In this document: piece after piece, positions 18,535 to 26,599 of the stretch
Position numbering within the stretch: position 1 is the stretch's first letter
How the letters are laid out: every line of letters starts with the position of its first letter
Origin: Neobacillus sp. FSL H8-0543
GTDB taxonomy: Bacteria > Bacillota > Bacilli > Bacillales > Cytobacillaceae
Assembly: GCF_038592905.1 (NCBI RefSeq)
Contig: NZ_CP151943.1
Location: 4,662,501 to 4,726,500 of the forward strand
Direction: 5' to 3'
Length of the DNA: 64,000 bases
Notes under the pieces: model-generated
Told to the model about the DNA's origin: nothing
What the model saw: only the letters and a program-made list of their open reading frames with translations
Databases searched by the model: none
Translations under genes and position numbers: made by a program

Positions 18535-19518
18535 ATGAAGAGTAAAGAGATTGAAGTGATGATACCAGGTCAATTTCCGTTAGCAGCGACATTAACGATC
18601 CCAGATGAAAGCGCTGAAAAATATCCTTTGGTTGTAATGGTGCACGGAAGTGGCCCAACAGATCGGGATTCGAATGCGAAAGGAATGCCGATGAATATTT
18701 TTAAGGAATTAAGTGAGGTCGTTGCTGCAGAGGGATTTACGAGTATACGCTATGATAAACGGGGAGTAGGTGCGAGTAAAGGCGATTTTTATGAAGCCGG
18801 GGTGCAGGATTTAATTGATGACGCACAGGCTGTATTGGAATTTGCAAAAAAAAATCCAAACATAGACTCAGAGAATGTGATTTTACTAGGTCATAGTGAA
18901 GGCAGTATTTTGGCACCATTCATAAATGAAAAAACCCCAGTTGATGGGTTTATTCTTCTCGCAGGAACCGCTGAACCTCTAGCAGATACAATGACATGGC
19001 AGCGTGAGGAAATCATAAAGGATGTAAGATCAGTAAAAGGATTTCAAGGCTGGTTACTTCGATTGTTAAAAGTTGATGAAAAAATTACAAAGATAAATGA
19101 TGATTTAATAAAGGTGCTGCTTGCATCTGATGAGCCGGTGATAAAGTATAAAGGGAAAAAGATTAACGCGAAATGGAATCGAGAGCATATACACATCGAT
19201 GTTTCACAACCATTACAAAAGGTCACTTGTCCTGTTCTCGCTATTACAGGGACAAAGGATGTAAACGTTAAGGTCAGTGACTTAGAGAAGATCAAATCAC
19301 TGGTTCAAGGTGAATGTGAAACACATATTATTCAAGACATGACACATATGCTCCGGAAAACAGACGTGGAATACAGCATGAGCAAAATCATGAATAATAA
19401 TAAAAAGACGCTAAAACAACCTGTTGACGCTGAGCTAAAGGATAAAATTAGTACCTGGTTAAGAAACTGGAAGAATAGACAGCATAAAATCGACAATGCC
19501 GAAATGCTGGTAAAGTAA
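18535..19518 (+). CDS. Alpha/beta hydrolase
   Basis: A 327-residue alpha/beta hydrolase. It has an HGSGPTDRD oxyanion-hole region, nucleophile elbow GHSEG (the Ser), an Asp in GTKDVNV and His in DMTHML, forming a plausible triad. The N-terminal half resembles dipeptidyl-peptidase/dienelactone-hydrolase-type esterases. Starts at 18526, 18529 and 18535 are possible; AAGGGTGA favours the last. It has no co-directional neighbour, and an inverted-repeat element follows the stop. Confidence 0.8.
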   Translation: MKSKEIEVMIPGQFPLAATLTIPDESAEKYPLVVMVHGSGPTDRDSNAKGMPMNIFKELSEVVAAEGFTSIRYDKRGVGASKGDFYEAGVQDLIDDAQAVLEFAKKNPNIDSENVILLGHSEGSILAPFINEKTPVDGFILLAGTAEPLADTMTWQREEIIKDVRSVKGFQGWLLRLLKVDEKITKINDDLIKVLLASDEPVIKYKGKKINAKWNREHIHIDVSQPLQKVTCPVLAITGTKDVNVKVSDLEKIKSLVQGECETHIIQDMTHMLRKTDVEYSMSKIMNNNKKTLKQPVDAELKDKISTWLRNWKNRQHKIDNAEMLVK

Positions 19519-19533
19519 TAGGGAAATACCAAA

Positions 19534-19590
19534 GGGACGGTTCTCATGGCTTATAATGTCAAAAAGTAGACCTGAACCGTCCCCATGGTT
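19534..19590. repeat. Dispersed repeat, short form, with perfect inverted ends
   Basis: GGGACGGTTC (19534-19543) and GAACCGTCCC (19574-19583) form a perfect 10-bp inverted repeat. The inner part TCATGGCT...AAAAAGTAGACC recurs near 22410. It lies between the stops of two convergent genes and probably acts as a bidirectional terminator. Confidence 0.75.
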
Positions 19591-21002
19591 CATGGAACAA
19601 TTTCAAAAACAGCACCTTGGTTAAAATCAGTCACTTTGATAGAGCCGTGAACCCCTAAATATAGTCTGGTTTGATCCAGGTTCGTTCCCAGATTGACATA
19701 AACAGCTGATTGAGACCCAAAATCATAATCAGTGGTAATAACACTAAAATCACTTAATTTTCCATCTGTTCTAATCTTTGTGTATGCTAAAACACCTCTA
19801 AGCTGAGATTGAGATCCTCTCCGAGCAAGATCGGTAAACACAATGCTACCCGTTAAATCGGGGATTCCATTCCCCATATAGGCTTGCACCCCTGTCAGTG
19901 CAGTTCCTCCAAACTTATCGGGGCGGGGATCATCATGATAATAACTAGTTAAAGGAGGAAGTCTCCTCACAGAAGTATTTACTGCTTCATTGTAAAAAGC
20001 AATTACCTTCTCCTCCAAATCCGGATTATTCGTGCAGTTCCTTCTAATCAAGGTAGGTAAAGCACCTTCCCACCCTCGCCAGCCAAAATTAATAATACCT
20101 TCCTGGTTAGACTCATCATTCATTAATGAAGATTGAATAAGCTGTGTAACCGGCATTGGTTTATAATGAACAAATGAAAAAATCGACTCTACCAGATCCT
20201 GTCCGACATTTCCTACATATTTGATATACTGATTATGAAACCTTTGAAATGAAATACCTGGTATATTGCGAACCCCTTTGGCCATTACCGTGAGTGTCTC
20301 CTGAATAGCTACAGGTAGTTCATTGAAACGAGTGACTATGGGTGGATTATTGATAAATGTATTCTTACTTACATCAATTTCAAGTATTTTACCAGCGATT
20401 TCCATATCATCCTGGCTTAAATTAAAGGGATCATACCCTGAACCACCATCTCCGGTAGTTAAAACAAGTTTTCCTGTTTCTGGTGAAAAGTTTAAGCTAT
20501 GGACACCATTATGGTTCATAAAAGGTCTTCTTAAGTTAAGTAATGTCCGTCGTTTTTGAGGTTGACCATTTGATTGTATAATCCATTCTTCAACTGTATC
20601 AATATGATCATATTGAGTTTCTCTATTTTTCCATCTTTGGTTTAAGGTAGTGGGATCACACGGGTTAGGCTGAAAACCTGCTGGAGAAGCACCTGGACCT
20701 TGTGATCCTACCACTGAATAATGAAGATAAAACAGACCGTTATAATAAAATTGAGGATGAAAAGCTAGCCCGAGCAATCCCCGTTCATCATATCCACCTC
20801 CAGAATCACCTAGTTTTAAGATTCGTGGGCGAATATCTAAAAAAGTCCTTATACTTTCGTTTCCTATGTAAAAGATCTCACCTACCTGGGTGGCAATAAA
20901 TAATCTTTCCATCGAGTCACCTGGAAGGATAGCCGTTTTCAAAACAGTCGGCAAATTTATCTTACTTACAATCGGCCGTAAACGAACCTTAACTTTTTTC
21001 AC
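19590..21002 (-). CDS. PQQ-dependent sugar dehydrogenase-like beta-propeller (GSDH family)
   Basis: A 470-residue protein of the glucose/sorbosone dehydrogenase propeller family. Typical strands are LFIATQVGEIFYI, DERGLLGLAFHPQF, NHNGVHSLNFSPETGKLVLTTGDGGSG and INFGWRGWEG. Family members oxidise sugars or aldoses using PQQ, usually outside the cytoplasm, but no signal peptide is visible here, and cofactor use in Bacillus is uncertain. Start is GTG with GGAG eleven bases upstream. It converges with the alpha/beta hydrolase gene. Confidence 0.8.
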   Translation of the reverse strand: MKKVKVRLRPIVSKINLPTVLKTAILPGDSMERLFIATQVGEIFYIGNESIRTFLDIRPRILKLGDSGGGYDERGLLGLAFHPQFYYNGLFYLHYSVVGSQGPGASPAGFQPNPCDPTTLNQRWKNRETQYDHIDTVEEWIIQSNGQPQKRRTLLNLRRPFMNHNGVHSLNFSPETGKLVLTTGDGGSGYDPFNLSQDDMEIAGKILEIDVSKNTFINNPPIVTRFNELPVAIQETLTVMAKGVRNIPGISFQRFHNQYIKYVGNVGQDLVESIFSFVHYKPMPVTQLIQSSLMNDESNQEGIINFGWRGWEGALPTLIRRNCTNNPDLEEKVIAFYNEAVNTSVRRLPPLTSYYHDDPRPDKFGGTALTGVQAYMGNGIPDLTGSIVFTDLARRGSQSQLRGVLAYTKIRTDGKLSDFSVITTDYDFGSQSAVYVNLGTNLDQTRLYLGVHGSIKVTDFNQGAVFEIVP

Positions 21003-21102
21003 CTAACGTAACACTCCTTTCATATTTTTATATTTTGATCATTTATAAGAAAATATGATTAGAACTGATCTATTAGTACCAATGGTGCCTGTCACTTTTT
21101 TC

Positions 21103-21185
21103 TGTAGATAGTGGTAATTGGACATTAACAACTAACACAAAAAATTTTAACAAACGACAAATATATGTATACGGTGTTGAAAAAG
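21103..21185 (+). pseudogene. Remnant duplicate of the hypothetical lipoprotein C-terminal domain
   Basis: The first 39 or so bases are identical to 18011-18049 of the lipoprotein gene (VDSGNWTLTTNT), then diverge but keep the VYGVEKG-like end. There is no start and no continuation. The left edge abuts a GTGCCTGTCAC repeat word. Confidence 0.75.
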
Positions 21186-21186
21186 G

Positions 21187-21351
21187 TTATCTCCTTGAAT
21201 ACGGTAAAAGTTCAGAACTTTGATAAAACGGTTACGATGATCCCAAGCTATGCACTTATTTCTGACCGTTCAAAAACTGGAGAAGGATGCAAATTTCTGG
21301 TGGAGGTCGAATGAAGCGATCTTTATTCATCGACACCAATAGTATAATAAA
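21187..21351 (+). pseudogene. Fragment of an MscS-family (YbdG/YnaI-like) mechanosensitive channel gene
   Basis: One frame reads ISLNTVKVQNFDKTVTMIP and continues SYALISDRS. After a one-base slip in TTCAAAAAC the next frame reads KNWRRMQISGGGRMKRSLF followed by IDTNSI. Together these match the conserved cytoplasmic beta-domain segment of YbdG-type channels. Both ends are missing and a terminator follows, so it is a dead remnant. Confidence 0.75.
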
Positions 21352-21369
21352 GTACGGTATTTCATTGAA

Positions 21370-21420
21370 AAAGAGTTTAAGCTCGGAGAACCTCCTCAAG
21401 CTTAAACTCTTTGATATATA
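21370..21420. terminator. Strong terminator hairpin
   Basis: Perfect 14-bp stem AAAGAGTTTAAGCT / AGCTTAAACTCTTT with a GGAG...CCTC inner pairing. It probably belonged to the channel gene whose fragment precedes it. Confidence 0.7.
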
Positions 21421-21538
21421 GTGTATAATTTTACTGCGAAACAGTATGTGATTTGAATTCTGTTTTTCTACACAAAAACAGAATTCAATTAGATCCCTTT
21501 TACTTTTTTGAAAAACTTTTTATGGCAGCATTAATTAT

Positions 21539-22147
21539 TTATCGATTATAGTGTGTCGGGAATACGCGACGTACGGCATTTGTAAATCCTTCAAAGAGGC
21601 CTTCGATTGGGTGACCACCGCGAATATCATTCGAAACATTTTCCATTCGATCGTAAAAATCAGGGTTAACCGAGATGTATACATTATCAATATCACGGTC
21701 AACAGATTTTACTTGATCCGCAATTTTTCGTTCGACGTCTTTGGAAAGATCTGTCTTGTTATTTTCGAGTTTTGCAGCTACATAAGCATTATTATCTGTT
21801 ACAATAACATTCGCATGATCAACTTCATGCATTGCAACAATTTTATCCGCTATATGGTCAGCAACTCTCATCCTAGGTGTTTCATTATTAACATTATTTA
21901 CATCAGTTAGATTATTATTAACCCCACGTCGATTGTTATCGAAAGTTGTATTCCCATTTGTTCTATCATTTACCCTGCGTCCGTTATAATCATAAGTTAA
22001 ATTATTATCTGCAGGATTATTGACCCTTGCTGGTTCGTTTATATCACGATTTCGTAATGCTGTATCATTCGCTCCATTGTTATTAACCCCACAGGCAGAA
22101 AGGACCAATACTGTTAATGTCGCTGTAACTAATGCTTTGCGTTTCAT
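21539..22147 (-). CDS. yhcN: YhcN/YlaJ family sporulation lipoprotein
   Basis: A 202-residue lipoprotein. Lipobox LSAC (Cys19) is followed by an Asn/Arg-rich low-complexity region and a C-terminal YhcN/YlaJ domain (RVADHIADKIVAMHEVDHANVIVTDNNAYVA, DVERKIADQVKSVD, VYISVNPDF). These proteins are made in the forespore under sigma-G and sit in the spore inner membrane region. GGAGG lies close before the ATG. No partner gene adjoins. Confidence 0.85.
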   Translation of the reverse strand: MKRKALVTATLTVLVLSACGVNNNGANDTALRNRDINEPARVNNPADNNLTYDYNGRRVNDRTNGNTTFDNNRRGVNNNLTDVNNVNNETPRMRVADHIADKIVAMHEVDHANVIVTDNNAYVAAKLENNKTDLSKDVERKIADQVKSVDRDIDNVYISVNPDFYDRMENVSNDIRGGHPIEGLFEGFTNAVRRVFPTHYNR

Positions 22148-22394
22148 AAAAATCCTCCTTTTATTTGCTCCCTCTTATATTGCCATCTTTTATTCTTTTG
22201 TATTCGTGTTTTTTTCCTGTAAAAGGAGTATGGAAACGATTTGAGGAAGGAGGGATCACGTGTTAAAAGTTCTATAGGTGCGTGTTCAAAAAGGGCTGTA
22301 ATTTCTGAAAAAACAAAATACGCATCTTTGCAAAAAATGGTAAAATGGATGGGACAATACCAGCAAAATACATACGAGGTGCGTTTTTATGGGA

Positions 22395-22487
22395 ATACTA
22401 CAGGGACTTCTCATGGCTCAAATTAGCAAAAAAGTAGACCATAGGAACCTTGGCCATGGCCACCCCGTGGCCAAAGTTCCTATGGTC
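22395..22487. repeat. Dispersed repeat with long palindrome just upstream of the SDR gene
   Basis: CAGGGACTTCTCATGGCTC and AAAAAAGTAGACC match the 19534 element. The right part is a near-perfect 20-bp inverted repeat: 22437-22456 (GACCATAGGAACCTTGGCCA) with 22468-22487, one mismatch, 11-nt loop. It ends five bases before the ribosome binding site of the next gene. Confidence 0.8.
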
Positions 22488-22503
22488 AAGAAAGGAGATA
22501 AAG

Positions 22504-23283
22504 ATGGATTTAGGTCTAAAAGGAAAAGTCGCATTAATCACCGGTTCGAGCAAGGGCATTGGTTTAGAGACAGCCCTCCAATTGTTAAAAGAAGGTGTAG
22601 AAGTAACGATTTGTGCCAGGAATGAGGATCGTTTAAAGGAGGCAGCAGCCTTTCTTTTTGAACAAACAGGAAAAGAAGTATTGGTTGTAGTAACCGATGT
22701 TACACAGGAAGACCAATGTAAAAATGTAGTGGAGGCGACCATAGAAAAATATGGACGTTTAGATATTTTAGTCAACAATGCTGGAACTGTACAGGCCTTC
22801 ACGTTTGAAAAAGTAGAAACCGAACTTTGGAGACAGGATCTGGATTTAAAATTATTTGGTGCGATTCATTGTGCCCGCTATGCTGTCCCGTATATGCGCC
22901 AAGTGGGAGGTGGGGCGATTGTCAATGTAACTGCGATTAGTGGGAAAACCCCTCCAGCTACCTCACTTCCTACTTCTGTCAGCAGAGCTGCAGGGATGGC
23001 TTTGACAAAAGCAATGAGTAAGGACCTTGGCCCAGATAATATACGCGTCAACACCGTATGCATTGGCTTAATACGCAGTGAACAAATCGAGAAAATGTGG
23101 AAAAATCAGGCACCGGAACTTTCATGGGAAGAATTCTCCCAGAAAGACCGTCAAATTCCTCTAGGACGTATCGGAAATACAGATGAGGCAGCAAAAGTAA
23201 TTACATTTCTTGTTTCAGATGCAGCTTCTTATGTTACCGGTACTTCTGTGAATATCGATGGCGGTGTGGCTGGAACCTTATAG
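22504..23283 (+). CDS. SDR-like oxidoreductase with degenerate catalytic motif
   Basis: A 259-residue short-chain dehydrogenase fold protein with TGSSKGIG cofactor loop, NNAG motif and C-terminal SYVTGTSVNIDGG. The usual Tyr-x-x-x-Lys pair is replaced: the segment reads LPTSVSRAAGMALTKAMSKDL, with Thr and Arg at the positions of Tyr and Lys. It may be a non-canonical BKR-like SDR subgroup. The ATG at 22504 has AAAGGAGA; an upstream in-frame extension runs through the repeat palindrome and is rejected. Monocistronic. Confidence 0.8.
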   Translation: MDLGLKGKVALITGSSKGIGLETALQLLKEGVEVTICARNEDRLKEAAAFLFEQTGKEVLVVVTDVTQEDQCKNVVEATIEKYGRLDILVNNAGTVQAFTFEKVETELWRQDLDLKLFGAIHCARYAVPYMRQVGGGAIVNVTAISGKTPPATSLPTSVSRAAGMALTKAMSKDLGPDNIRVNTVCIGLIRSEQIEKMWKNQAPELSWEEFSQKDRQIPLGRIGNTDEAAKVITFLVSDAASYVTGTSVNIDGGVAGTL

Positions 23284-23300
23284 TTGTTAGATACCACAGG

Positions 23301-23327
23301 GGTCGATGGAGGAGGTCCCCATCGACC
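23301..23327 (+). terminator. Hairpin after the SDR gene
   Basis: Perfect 9-bp stem GGTCGATGG / CCATCGACC with a 9-nt loop, but no T run; terminator function is uncertain. Confidence 0.45.
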
Positions 23328-23525
23328 GAAACAAACAGGAAAGAGCGATTTGGGTAGATGAAACAGGTCCCCACTGACTGAATTAAACAAGTATGATCCC
23401 GGTCGGATCAATGGAGCAGCCCCGGACACGCCAAATGACCATTGATAAGGACAAAAAGCATGATTTGTTGCCCCACGTGGCCAAACCTACAGCATCAGAA
23501 TAGTAATCCAATGATGGACGTAGGT

Positions 23526-23578
23526 CTCATGGCTCAAATATCAAAAATCAGGACAGCAGAACCGTCTCCGTGGTCTTT
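23526..23578. repeat. Dispersed repeat, short form
   Basis: TCTCATGGCTCAAATATC followed by AGAACCGTCTCCGTGGTCTTTTT, the same arrangement as at 19534 and 22395. Confidence 0.65.
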
Positions 23579-24066
23579 TTACCCAGTGAATTTATAAATA
23601 ATGATAAACCTCGAAAACACCGATTATGCAAACCATCATAATTATTAATTCCGTGGTCGGCAAGTCTCCAAGTTTGAACAATAATAATATCCTTATCCTA
23701 ATCGTTTTACATCCATTTCCTACTACCACTACCTATTTTTGTCAAAAAGTATAATAGGTACAGATACAACTTCAAAATTGTTTGGTGCCTGACACTTTTT
23801 TTCAAGTAGTGCTCTAAAAGAAGCCAGAAGAACCGTCTCCATATTCTTACCTCCCATTATTATCTGATTGGGAATAACTTTACAAAAAATTTACACAGAA
23901 GAGATTGTTGAGAGGAAATCATTTCTATATTATTACGGTATATTATAGTTAAAAAATTCTATAAATTAAGAAGGTGCTAATAATTAACGATTAACGGTAT
24001 TCACACAATATTTTATGTAATAGTGACAAAGAATATTAAAATGTACAGCAAAAGGAGAATAGGATT

Positions 24067-25548
24067 ATGCGAAAAAAACAATCTGTAATCGGGAAAATGA
24101 TCCTAATCGCCATACTAATCCTAATGACAAGTGTTAACGGAGTTGCATTTGCAAACGAAGATGAGTCTACAAATGGTAATCTGGATATTTCTGCTATTGA
24201 TGAGTTTATGACAAATGAAATAGAGAGACTGAACATTCCTGGTGCTTCATTGGCCGTTGTAAAGGGAGATCAAGTAGAATATTTGCAAGGATATGGGATT
24301 TCGAACGCAGATGGAGAAAAAATGACTGCACAAACGCCCATTGTTATTGGTTCAGTTAGTAAATCATTTACAGCACTTGCCATTATGCAGCTAGTGGAAC
24401 AAGGAGAAATCAACTTAGAAGAGCCAGTGCAATCCTATATACCTTGGTTTCAACTTGCAGATAAAGAAGCATCTAAAAAAATCACCATTCAACACTTACT
24501 GAATCATACAAGCGGTCTTTCTACATATGATGGTCAAGTATCGATATCACAAGGGGATCAAACATTAAAAGAACATATACAAAGCTTGGAAAATACAGAA
24601 TTGACATACCCTATTGGTGAACAATATCAATATTCAAATATAAATTATATCATTTTAGGTTTAGTGATCGAGGAAGCTACGAATAAATCGTATAAAAACT
24701 ATATCAATGAATTCATATTTAAACCGCTTGAAATGAATAATAGCTACTCTGACCCGAAAGATGATAAAAACGATACCATTTCGGGCGGGTATCAAACGGT
24801 ATTTGGGTTTAAGATGCCAACAAAGCAATTAAAGCATGAGGGAACGGTTCCTTCTGGTTACCTTATTTCCAGTGCGGAAGATATGGCCAATTATATGATT
24901 GCACAATTGAATCAGGGAGAATTCAAAGGAAAAAATATTTTATCAGCCAATGCCATGAACACCATGCATCATCCATCATCATTCATAGGGAATGATACCT
25001 CCTATGCGATGGGATGGGAAGTCAATAATGAGGAAATCTCTCATAATGGATGGACAGAAAACACATACTCAAAAGTTGTGTTAGATGGGGAGTATGGCAT
25101 CAGCCTGCAGATTAATTCAATGGATTATTTCAATCTTAATGAATATGATGCCATCACAAGTGGGATCAACAAGCTGGTACATAATGAAAAACCTTCTATT
25201 TCTGATAGTCATCCATTTATGAAATATGTAATGATTGATTTGATTTTACTGGCAATCGTTCTATTAATTGTTTGGTCAGCTTACAGGATGGTTAAACCTA
25301 AAAATCGTAAAGTAACAACATTCCGTAGGATTCTAAATGGGTTGTCTATATTCGTGTTTAACTGGCTACTGCCGTTGATTATATTAATTGGATTCCCTAA
25401 ATTATTTGGGCCTTTGTCTACGGTAACATTATTTGCTCCTGGAATAGGGCATCTGCTATTTATAATACCATTGCTCCTTTTCATTGTAGGAGTTGTTAAA
25501 TTAGGTAAAGGAACACGAACATTAAAGAAAAATACTTTCGGTGTATAA
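24067..25548 (+). CDS. Serine hydrolase, beta-lactamase/CubicO family, membrane-anchored
   Basis: A 493-residue exported protein: signal peptide to about Ala29, penicillin-binding-protein-like domain with SxxK motif SVSK (Ser96-Lys99) and YSN (189-191), then three or four C-terminal membrane helices from about residue 380. Such proteins act outside the membrane as peptidases or esterases on peptidoglycan-related or D-amino-acid substrates; a role as penicillin-binding protein or esterase cannot be distinguished. AGGAG precedes the ATG. Monocistronic. Confidence 0.85.
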   Translation: MRKKQSVIGKMILIAILILMTSVNGVAFANEDESTNGNLDISAIDEFMTNEIERLNIPGASLAVVKGDQVEYLQGYGISNADGEKMTAQTPIVIGSVSKSFTALAIMQLVEQGEINLEEPVQSYIPWFQLADKEASKKITIQHLLNHTSGLSTYDGQVSISQGDQTLKEHIQSLENTELTYPIGEQYQYSNINYIILGLVIEEATNKSYKNYINEFIFKPLEMNNSYSDPKDDKNDTISGGYQTVFGFKMPTKQLKHEGTVPSGYLISSAEDMANYMIAQLNQGEFKGKNILSANAMNTMHHPSSFIGNDTSYAMGWEVNNEEISHNGWTENTYSKVVLDGEYGISLQINSMDYFNLNEYDAITSGINKLVHNEKPSISDSHPFMKYVMIDLILLAIVLLIVWSAYRMVKPKNRKVTTFRRILNGLSIFVFNWLLPLIILIGFPKLFGPLSTVTLFAPGIGHLLFIIPLLLFIVGVVKLGKGTRTLKKNTFGV

Positions 25549-25655
25549 GCTGAAAAATCGTGATTGATTTTATGAATAACAATAAATCGATACTCCTTTG
25601 CCATGACTCGAGGAAAACTGTTTAAAAAATTTAATCAATGGTGGTGTGATTCTTA

Positions 25656-26105
25656 ATGAAAACGATCCAAAAGATGTATGAGCATTTACATTGGGCAAAT
25701 CAACGGATTCTTGAAACATTGCAAAGTATCGAAGGTGAAAATCCAGAGGTAAACCGTTTATTTTCCCATATACTATTTGGAGAAAGAATATGGATAGCTA
25801 GGTTACAAGGATTGGACAGTTCCCGACTGCCCATCTGGTCAGAGGTAGACATAGCCGTCTGTGCCGAACTTGTTAGGCAAAATGAAGAGAGCTTAACAAC
25901 ACTTCTGACAAATATAACAAATACTGACCTAGATAAAATAATATTCTACACAAATAGTAAAGGAACAGAGTTTAAGAATTCTGTACGGGATATTTTAACT
26001 CATGTAGCATTGCATGGTCAGTACCATCGTGGACAGATTAACTCACGACTTCGAGCAGATGGTATGGAACCAGTTAATATTGACTTTATTATATTTTCGA
26101 GATAA
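25656..26105 (+). CDS. DinB family protein
   Basis: A 149-residue four-helix DinB/YfiT-like protein. The three metal-binding histidine positions are seen in FSHILFGERIW and HVALHGQYHRGQI. Family members are metal-dependent transferases (bacillithiol or related thiols) or of unknown role. GGTGGTG precedes the ATG by about seven bases. A terminator with a 12-bp stem follows at once. Confidence 0.85.
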   Translation: MKTIQKMYEHLHWANQRILETLQSIEGENPEVNRLFSHILFGERIWIARLQGLDSSRLPIWSEVDIAVCAELVRQNEESLTTLLTNITNTDLDKIIFYTNSKGTEFKNSVRDILTHVALHGQYHRGQINSRLRADGMEPVNIDFIIFSR

Positions 26106-26142
26106 AACGCTAGGGGTATTTCAAAGAACCCTTAGCGTTTGA
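26105..26142 (+). terminator. Terminator after dinB-like gene
   Basis: AAACGCTAGGGG / CCCTTAGCGTTT stem (12 bp, one G-U) around a 12-nt loop; the T run is short. Confidence 0.65.
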
Positions 26143-26229
26143 ACTATATAGTATTGGTCTTGTATAACTCACCAGCACTTTTTAAGTGGTAAAATTTAGT
26201 TAAGAAATTTTTCTAAAAGGAGGTGCAAA

Positions 26230-26448
26230 ATGGAAGTAATATTAATAAGTGTTACTTCAGCTATCATTATATTTATGACTGTCATTTATTTGATGAAGGC
26301 ATTCAATATCGCTTATAAGAGAAATGAAATATCACTTCGGAAATTTATTGTTTTTTCAACTTCTTCAATTGGAATAGGTGTTATAGTCGCTTCCGTATTA
26401 CCCTTTGGTTATCAAAAAATATGGGATTCCCTCTACTATTTGTTTTAG
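26230..26448 (+). CDS. Small hypothetical membrane protein (72 residues)
   Basis: Two predicted membrane helices, about residues 2-24 and 41-61, joined by a basic loop (KAFNIAYKRNEISLRKF). AAAAGGAGG lies six bases before the ATG and a perfect terminator follows, so it is very likely expressed. No family recognised. Confidence 0.65.
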   Translation: MEVILISVTSAIIIFMTVIYLMKAFNIAYKRNEISLRKFIVFSTSSIGIGVIVASVLPFGYQKIWDSLYYLF

Positions 26449-26462
26449 GCAAATAAACGCCA

Positions 26463-26492
26463 AAAAGAGCACCGTTACGGTGCTCTTTTCTG
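26463..26492. terminator. Perfect terminator hairpin
   Basis: AAAAGAGCACCG / CGGTGCTCTTTT, 12-bp perfect stem with a TTA loop and flanking A and T runs; it can work in both directions. Confidence 0.9.
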
Positions 26493-26599
26493 CTGATTTT
26501 TATGCTGTTTTATTTGTTATAACTTTGCTATTTCTAATGTGTTTTTATACTTTTGTCCCCCAAAAGAGAACCCGTTACTATTTAACGGATATTCTTTCC

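Larger units (their letters stand above)
21003..21538. other. Gap holding gene remnants and a strong terminator
   Basis: From left to right: a GGTGCCTGTCACTTTTTT repeat word (21084-21101), a fragment of the 17454 lipoprotein gene, a frameshifted MscS-channel fragment and a 14-bp terminator hairpin. It reads as a scrap yard of deleted genes. Confidence 0.7.
23284..24066. other. 783-base gap rich in repeat fragments
   Basis: Holds a GGTCGATGG/CCATCGACC hairpin (23301-23327), two degenerate echoes of AGGTCCCC nearby, a CTCATGGCTCAAATATCAAAAATCAG...GAACCGTCTCCGTGGTC element (23528-23577), a GGTGCCTGACACTTTTTTT word (23784-23802) and an AGAACCGTCTCC word (23826). No coding sequence was recognised. 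Confidence 0.6.
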
